Source of the DNA: an uncultured Chloroflexales bacterium
GTDB taxonomy: Bacteria > Chloroflexota > Chloroflexia > Chloroflexales > Chloroflexaceae
Direction: 5' to 3'
Length of the DNA stretch: 64,000 nt
Assembly (NCBI GenBank): GCA_937902315.1
Contig: CALGUG010000009.1
Span: forward strand, 96,329-160,328
Position numbers and translations under genes: made by a program. This document shows, one piece after another, positions 59,206 through 64,000 of this stretch. The notes under the pieces are model-generated. The model made no database searches, was not told the DNA's origin, and worked only from the letters and a program-made list of their open reading frames with translations. The number at the start of each line of letters is the position of its first letter. Within the stretch, counting starts at the first letter, position 1.

Positions 59206-61401
59206 ATGTGGAATGCCTATACCCTCAGTTCGATCAAGCATAATCGAGCCGCTGGCCTATCGTTGACCTTAGCTTCCGCAATCGCGGCGCTCTTTCTCTC
59301 CTTGCTCGCCCATCTCTTCTTTAATTTCTGGTACTACGATACCGAGCTTATCCGCTTTGAAGAGGGTGACTGGCACGCGCGCCTAGAGTTCACGGGCGAT
59401 CTCCCCGATCTAGAGTGGATCAGTGCCTTGCCGAGCGTCGCCGAGCTAAGGGTTGACGATTTGCCCGCTTATCGCACTGGCAAGCGGGTCGATATCACCT
59501 TTCGGGACATGCGCGAGACCTACCAGCTAGCTCCGCAGCTCGCCGAACAGCTCGGGCTAGATGATTCGGCGCTTAGCTATCATACCAAGCTCTTGTCACA
59601 GTACCTTATCTATGATCCGCAGAATGCTCAGCCGCCCTTGCTCCTGCCTTTCTCGCTTGTGGTGCTTGCGATCGCCTCTTTTGGGCTGGTATTGATCATT
59701 CGTAGCGCCTTTATGATCTCGCTCGGCGCGCGTATGCGTCAGTTCGGCATGCTTGCCAGCATTGGCGCAAGCCCACGTCAGATCAGAATCGGGCTATTGC
59801 AGGAAGCCTTTGGACTTTGTACCCTGCCGATCGTGCTAGGCAATCTGGCCGGTATCGCGCTCTGTTTCATCTTCTCCTTGTTGGCCAATCAGTTCGGCAA
59901 AGACTTTCAGCGCATGCCCGTCAGCTTTCAGCTCAATGGCTGGGTCTGTTTGGCCAGCCTATTGCTGACCTGTCTGACCGTCTATCTCTCGGCGCGCGGC
60001 CCCGCCAAACGTATCAGCCGTATGGCGCCCTTAGAGGCTATACGCAATATCGCTGAGCCGCAGCTCAAGCGCAAAAAGCGTGTTGGTTTGTTGGCGCTGC
60101 TGTTCGGTATCGAAGGCCAGCTGGCTGGCATTTCGCTCAAGGCGCGGCGCAAGGCCCTCTGGATCGCTAACCTCTCGCTGAGTCTCTCGTTGTTGGCCTT
60201 TACGCTCTTTGTTTGCTTCGCTACGCTCTCCTCCATCAGCGTTCAACACACCTACTTCGAGCGCTATAAGGATGCTTGGGATCTGATGGTGACCTTTAAA
60301 GAGCGAGATCTGATGGATGTTGCTGTCAGCGAACGGCCTCAGATCGCTCAGTTAGAGGGCGTCGCTAGCGTTGTGGCCTATCAGAAGGCCCGTGCCTATG
60401 CGCGCATTGGCTTCGATCAGCAGAGCGAGGAGCTGCAACAGCTCGGCGGCCTGGCAGCTCTAAGTGAGCAGGCTGTTCGCCTCGCAGACAATAGCTATCT
60501 GGTCGAGGTTCCGCTGATCGTTCTGGATGACGCAGCCTTTGCCGACTACCGCCGGACGCTTGGTATCGATGATCAGGCCCAAGGTGCTATCCTGCTCAAC
60601 CGAATCTGGAATAGCAAGCAGAGCAATTTCCGTAACAAGCTCTATATCGACTTCCTCAAGCCGGGCCAACAGCGTCTGCAATTGAGCAATAAGCAGGGGG
60701 AAGTGCTTAGTGTTGAGCTGCCGATCATTGGCTACGCTATGCAAGGACCAGTCTTGCGCGAGGAATACGCTAACTACATGCTGGTTCACTTCCTGCCGCT
60801 ATCGCTTTGGCAAACGATCGCACCACAGATCGAACATGTCGAGCCGCATAGCCAGTTGCGCATCTTGCTGCACAATGAGGATCAGATCGACGCGCTGCAT
60901 GTTCAGCTCGAGCAGCTCTTGGGCCAAAGCCCGCAGATCGAGCTAGAGAACCGCCCGCAAGCTGAGCGAAACAATCGCACGATCTTCCAAGGCTATATCA
61001 CAATTGTTGGGGCCTTGTGCGCTCTATTCGCCTTGATCGGCATCTCCAACGTTTTCACAAACGCACTCGCTCTCATCTATCAGCGCAGGCGCGAGTTCGC
61101 GCGCTATCTTTCGCTCGGCATGACGCCAGCGAGCATCCGCAAGATTCTTGCGATCGAGGCGCTTGTGATCGCGGGCCGCCCCTTGTTGATTACCTTGCCG
61201 CTCACAGCCCTCTTTGTGCTCTTCGCGCTCAATGTGACCTACCTCGACCCGCGCGAGTTCCTAAGCCAGTTGCCGATTTTGCCGCTCGGACTGTTTATGC
61301 TGGCGATCCTCGGCTCTGTGGCTTTGGCCTATCACCTTGGTTGGCGGCAGCTTAACCACATGAACCTTAGCGAGGCTCTAAAGGACGATAGCTTGCTGTA
61401 A
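59206..61401 (+). CDS. FtsX-like ABC permease (BceB-like)
   Basis: Membrane protein of 731 residues with about ten hydrophobic segments in a BceB-like arrangement: an N-terminal segment (LSLTLASAIAALFLSLLAHL), a first FtsX core (PFSLVVLAIASFGLVLIIRS, ASIGASPRQIRIGLLQEAF), a large extracellular domain (about residues 340-590) and a C-terminal core (YITIVGALCALFALIGISNV, LSLGMTPASIRKILAIEAL). The extracellular domain could bind an antimicrobial peptide. The gene starts two bases after the ATPase stop, so they are one operon. Confidence 0.88.
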   Translation: MWNAYTLSSIKHNRAAGLSLTLASAIAALFLSLLAHLFFNFWYYDTELIRFEEGDWHARLEFTGDLPDLEWISALPSVAELRVDDLPAYRTGKRVDITFRDMRETYQLAPQLAEQLGLDDSALSYHTKLLSQYLIYDPQNAQPPLLLPFSLVVLAIASFGLVLIIRSAFMISLGARMRQFGMLASIGASPRQIRIGLLQEAFGLCTLPIVLGNLAGIALCFIFSLLANQFGKDFQRMPVSFQLNGWVCLASLLLTCLTVYLSARGPAKRISRMAPLEAIRNIAEPQLKRKKRVGLLALLFGIEGQLAGISLKARRKALWIANLSLSLSLLAFTLFVCFATLSSISVQHTYFERYKDAWDLMVTFKERDLMDVAVSERPQIAQLEGVASVVAYQKARAYARIGFDQQSEELQQLGGLAALSEQAVRLADNSYLVEVPLIVLDDAAFADYRRTLGIDDQAQGAILLNRIWNSKQSNFRNKLYIDFLKPGQQRLQLSNKQGEVLSVELPIIGYAMQGPVLREEYANYMLVHFLPLSLWQTIAPQIEHVEPHSQLRILLHNEDQIDALHVQLEQLLGQSPQIELENRPQAERNNRTIFQGYITIVGALCALFALIGISNVFTNALALIYQRRREFARYLSLGMTPASIRKILAIEALVIAGRPLLITLPLTALFVLFALNVTYLDPREFLSQLPILPLGLFMLAILGSVALAYHLGWRQLNHMNLSEALKDDSLL

Positions 61402-61661
61402 TGGTAAGCATATCTAGGCCAAGCTCTTATTGTACAGAGCTTGTCAGATTTGATAACGGGCTTAGTTGGAACGCGGTTGTGACTATTATTAGGCGGTTCC
61501 GAGCCGATTTGCTATTGTTGGGCAAACAGCGTAGTATGTTTTCTGCCAAAAGTATGTGGAAGTGAATCATAACGAGCCAGTTGGCCATGGAGGCCGGGCG
61601 CGCAGATCGTTCTATGTGCTGGTGGCAGAGTGATAAGTGCCTACAATGGAGACAACAACCA

Positions 61662-62765
61662 ATGCTACGAGTGGCTGTTTTAAGTTTCTGGCATGTGCAC
61701 GGTAAGGATTACGCTAGGGAAGCAGAGGAACACCCGGAGGTGGAGCTGGTTGCGATCTGGGATGAGCAGCCCGAACGAGGCCGCGCCGAGGCTGAACGAC
61801 GCGGCGTTCGTTTTTATGAATCGCTCGATGAGCTATTGGCTCAGCCCGATATCGATGGGGTGATTGTGACAACCCCAACCAGCATGCACCGTGATGTTAT
61901 GTTAGCAGCTGCCCGTGCTGGCAAGCATATCTTCACCGAAAAGGTGATCGCCGCGACGCTGCGTGAGGTCAATGAGATCCTCGATGCGGTCGAGCAGGCC
62001 GGCGTTACCTTTATGGTCTCGATGTGGCGCTCAGATATCGCTGTCACCAAGGCTGTTAAGCAGGTGATCGAGCAAGGGGTATTGGGCGATATCACCAAGC
62101 TACGTATTCACGATGGGCATCAATTCGCTCTGCCAGCCGAAGGTTTCCCGCGCGGCAGACTGCCCGAGCATTTCTACGATCCAGAGCTAGCTCAAGGCGG
62201 CGCGCTGACCGATCTTTGCCACCCGGTCTATCTGACCGCCCACTTTATGGGCCTGCCCGAGCGAGTCAGCGCAACCTTTGGCTATGTGACGGGGCGACAA
62301 GTCGAAGATAACGCCGTTGTGATGATGAACTATCCCAAGGGCGCACTTGCGGTCGTCGAGACGGGCTTTGTGACGCACTCTGCGCCCTTCACCATCGAAG
62401 TGCATGGAACCCAAGGTAGTCTGATTTATAGCGAGCCGGGCATTAGCGAGCGGGCGGCGGCCATGCGAGCGGCTCCGGGCGCAGAGCCACCTCAAAACGA
62501 GGTGACCGCGCTCTATGGCAAGCTGCGTTTGCGCAGCGCTTTGGTCGAGGAATGCAAGGGTGGTTGGCTGGTACAAGAGATCACTGTTCCGCCAGCGCCC
62601 AAAGCTTTTAGCCAATGGGTCGCACACATTCAGCAGAGCACAAAAGCGCCCGAGAATATCGATTTGGGCCGCAAGCTGACGGCCTTGATCGAGGCGGCTA
62701 ACCGTTCGGCTGCGAGCGGTCAAGCTGTTAAGATCGCGGAGCTTGAAGGGGCCGATCGTCTCTAG
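61662..62765 (+). CDS. Gfo/Idh/MocA-family oxidoreductase
   Basis: NAD(P)-dependent dehydrogenase of 367 residues. The N-terminal Rossmann fold starts at RVAVLSFWHVHGKDY; IDGVIVTTPTSMHRDVMLAA and GKHIFTEKVIAATLREV contain the conserved EK(P/V) motif with the catalytic Lys. The C-terminal domain has GGALTDLCHPVYLTAHFMG with a conserved His, typical of inositol- or sugar-type oxidoreductases. I chose the ATG at 61662 with GGAGA nine bases upstream; an in-frame ATG at 61581 would add 27 residues before the fold. It is monocistronic. The substrate is probably a sugar or sugar-like compound; not determined. Confidence 0.88.
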   Translation: MLRVAVLSFWHVHGKDYAREAEEHPEVELVAIWDEQPERGRAEAERRGVRFYESLDELLAQPDIDGVIVTTPTSMHRDVMLAAARAGKHIFTEKVIAATLREVNEILDAVEQAGVTFMVSMWRSDIAVTKAVKQVIEQGVLGDITKLRIHDGHQFALPAEGFPRGRLPEHFYDPELAQGGALTDLCHPVYLTAHFMGLPERVSATFGYVTGRQVEDNAVVMMNYPKGALAVVETGFVTHSAPFTIEVHGTQGSLIYSEPGISERAAAMRAAPGAEPPQNEVTALYGKLRLRSALVEECKGGWLVQEITVPPAPKAFSQWVAHIQQSTKAPENIDLGRKLTALIEAANRSAASGQAVKIAELEGADRL

Positions 62766-62777
62766 CTCAATTGCGCT

Positions 62778-62884
62778 CAGCACTTCGCTAGCTTTAGGCT
62801 GAGTGCTGCTGGTTGAAGCTTGGAACTGATCTGGGAGCTAGCGCATACTGCTTGTTGAGAAGCGCAAGCGTATGCGACTAGCTC
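62778..62884 (+). terminator. Two hairpins after the Gfo/Idh/MocA gene
   Basis: CAGCACT pairs with AGTGCTG (62778-62808). A longer imperfect hairpin GAGCTAGCGCATAC / GTATGCGACTAGCTC spans 62835-62884. Neither has a T-run; they probably end or stabilise the transcript. Confidence 0.45.
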
Positions 62885-63008
62885 TCAGTGCGTTTAAGAT
62901 AGCCGGTTTGAAGAGCGATCTACTGATATTGATGAGGCTAGAGAATCGTTTTGGGTTGTGTTATGCTTGTTCTAGCCAAGATTTGCTGATTCAGAGAGGT
63001 CATTAGCG

Positions 63009-63686
63009 ATGATCGGTCTCGACTCTAGCTTGAAAGAGCGTTATGAGGGAACCTACTTCGGTGTGTTGGTGGTGCGTAACTTCCAGCCGAGCTTGGCGGG
63101 GAGAGAGGGATTCGCCCGCTTCGCTGCTAATGAACTGGCTCAACTGCGCGAGCGCTTTGCTGGCTTCGATCGCAAGCGCTTAAGCACAGAAGATCCGGTG
63201 ATCGCGGCCTATGTGCGCTACTACAAGAAGTTCAAGAAGAGCTACCACGTCTTGCATCAGATCGAAAGTGTGCTGGCAGGCAAAGACTTGCCCGACGGGC
63301 TGCCGCTCATCCAGGCGCTCTTTCTCAGCGAGCTGCGAAGCTCGTTATTGATCGCTGCTCACGACCTTGCCTACTCAGCGCTGCCCTTTGAGATCTTCGC
63401 TGCCGAGGGCGGCGAGAGCTATGTGGGCGCGGGCGGGCGTGATATCAGCCTGAAAAAGGGCGATATCGCTATGCGCGATCAGGCAGGGCCCATCCTCTCG
63501 ATTATCTATGGCCAAGACGAGCGCACCCGCATTCGCGAACAGACCAGCGATGCGCTCTACTTGATCGATGGTGTGCCCGGCATCGAGCGAGAGCGTTATC
63601 AAGCTGGGCTTGAGTATCTGCGCACAATCCTTCAGATCTTCCAACCCGATCTAGAGATCAGTTGTATGGAGCTGCTGCAGGTCTAA
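63009..63686 (+). CDS. B3/B4 tRNA-binding domain protein
   Basis: Protein of 225 residues comprising a single B3/B4-like domain, as in the PheRS beta chain: IAAYVRYYKKFKKSYHVLHQ, LIQALFLSELRSSLLIAAHD and ILSIIYGQDERTRIREQTSD are family signatures. Stand-alone members may edit mischarged tRNA or bind small ligands; the function is not firmly established. An AGAGG-type site precedes the ATG. No neighbour suggests a specific role. A G/C-rich hairpin follows. Confidence 0.85.
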   Translation: MIGLDSSLKERYEGTYFGVLVVRNFQPSLAGREGFARFAANELAQLRERFAGFDRKRLSTEDPVIAAYVRYYKKFKKSYHVLHQIESVLAGKDLPDGLPLIQALFLSELRSSLLIAAHDLAYSALPFEIFAAEGGESYVGAGGRDISLKKGDIAMRDQAGPILSIIYGQDERTRIREQTSDALYLIDGVPGIERERYQAGLEYLRTILQIFQPDLEISCMELLQV

Positions 63687-63762
63687 ATAGCGCCTTGAGA
63701 TCTGTGCTTGGCCTGCTGCTTTCAAGGCTTGGTTGCGCGGCGTGCCTGCAAGTGACGGACAA

Positions 63763-63791
63763 GCCCGCGCGTTGAGCCGAGACGCGCGGGC
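63763..63791 (+). terminator. G/C-rich hairpin after the B3/B4 gene
   Basis: GCCCGCGCG pairs perfectly with CGCGCGGGC across 11 bases. No T-run. Confidence 0.55.
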
Positions 63792-63873
63792 GGCAACTGG
63801 ATTATCGCTCTGCTTGGGCGCTTGCTGCTAGAGCTTTGTACACGTTTGAGTTTGCACAGGGCTCTTTAATTGT

Positions 63874-64000
63874 TTGCACGGCGCTTGGAGAGTTGTGCAA
63901 TACGAACAGGGGTTCTTGCACGGTGCTTGGGGAGCTGTGCAATATGAACAGGGGTTCTTGCACGGTGCTTGGGGAGCTGTGCAATATGAACAGGGGTTCT
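63874..64000. repeat. 42-bp tandem repeat, truncated by window edge
   Basis: Three copies start at 63874, 63916 and 63958. The unit begins TTGCACGGTGCTTGGGGAGC and continues with TGTGCAATATGAACAGGGG. TTGCAC and GTGCAA within each unit can pair. The first copy is diverged and the last two are identical over the visible part. Read on the minus strand it gives a 14-residue repeat (HSSPSTVQEPLFIL), but a start and ribosome binding site are lacking, so a coding role is unproven. Confidence 0.8.

Noticed and set aside
63874..64000. Possible CRISPR array
   Set aside because: Units follow each other directly with no unique spacers, and no cas gene is in view.

Overview
The window looks like chromosomal DNA from a filamentous Chloroflexota bacterium, most likely Herpetosiphon or a relative. 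This is inferred from gene content and sequence style; no marker gene is present. The supporting features are tandem DUF4132 proteins, large NB-ARC/TPR and SARP-type regulators, a prokaryotic caspase, secreted proteins of the 'GGGYNLSW...GGYTLSGGFW' type, extracellular proteins ending in a YLP(L/V)I(A/K)R tail, and many short dispersed intergenic repeats. I saw no tRNA, rRNA, CRISPR array, transposase or prophage gene.

Layout. 1-4 kb: the end of an O-acetylhomoserine sulfhydrylase gene (metY-like), a CoA-binding protein and a molybdopterin oxidoreductase. 4.3-8.2 kb (minus strand): a three-gene ABC-2 export operon (two permeases and an ATPase), followed by a small hypothetical gene and an SDR oxidoreductase. 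8.5-13.8 kb (minus): two tandem DUF4132 paralogues behind a small partner gene. 14-31 kb: mostly single metabolic genes, namely a pyruvate oxidase (poxB), a nitroreductase, an MFS exporter, a FrnE/DsbA protein, a NYN-domain protein, a TolB-like propeller, two tandem aldo/keto reductases, a HAD hydrolase, a radical SAM protein next to a DUF2723 membrane protein, and a GH36 alpha-galactosidase. A strong promoter followed closely by a terminator near 19.1 kb may be a small RNA gene.

31.5-48.6 kb is regulatory, secreted or of unknown function: a TetR regulator, a caspase-like peptidase, exported proteins, an XRE/NB-ARC/TPR regulator, an SMP-30-like propeller, a trypsin-like protease with a free-standing copy of its N-terminal domain next door, and a 1001-residue SARP regulator with a degenerate P-loop. 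49.4-61.4 kb (plus strand) is a transport and signalling block. It starts with a five-gene operon (ATPase, double-FtsX permease, second ATPase, lipoprotein adaptor, TetR) whose promoter carries two TTAGTGA-type palindromes. A DUF4188 protein, a NarL-type two-component pair and a BceAB-like ABC pair follow. The window closes with a Gfo/Idh/MocA oxidoreductase, a B3/B4-domain protein and a 42-bp tandem repeat that runs off the edge.

Intergenic spaces are unusually rich in structure. At least 12 copies of a REP-like element carry the core GCGTCCGCC(T)(A/T)CGGCTA. At least six copies of a MITE-like element have ends that vary from copy to copy but stay complementary within each copy. A third, C/G-rich hairpin family also occurs, and long-stem hairpins end most transcription units. 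Several REP-like copies sit beside members of the other two families.
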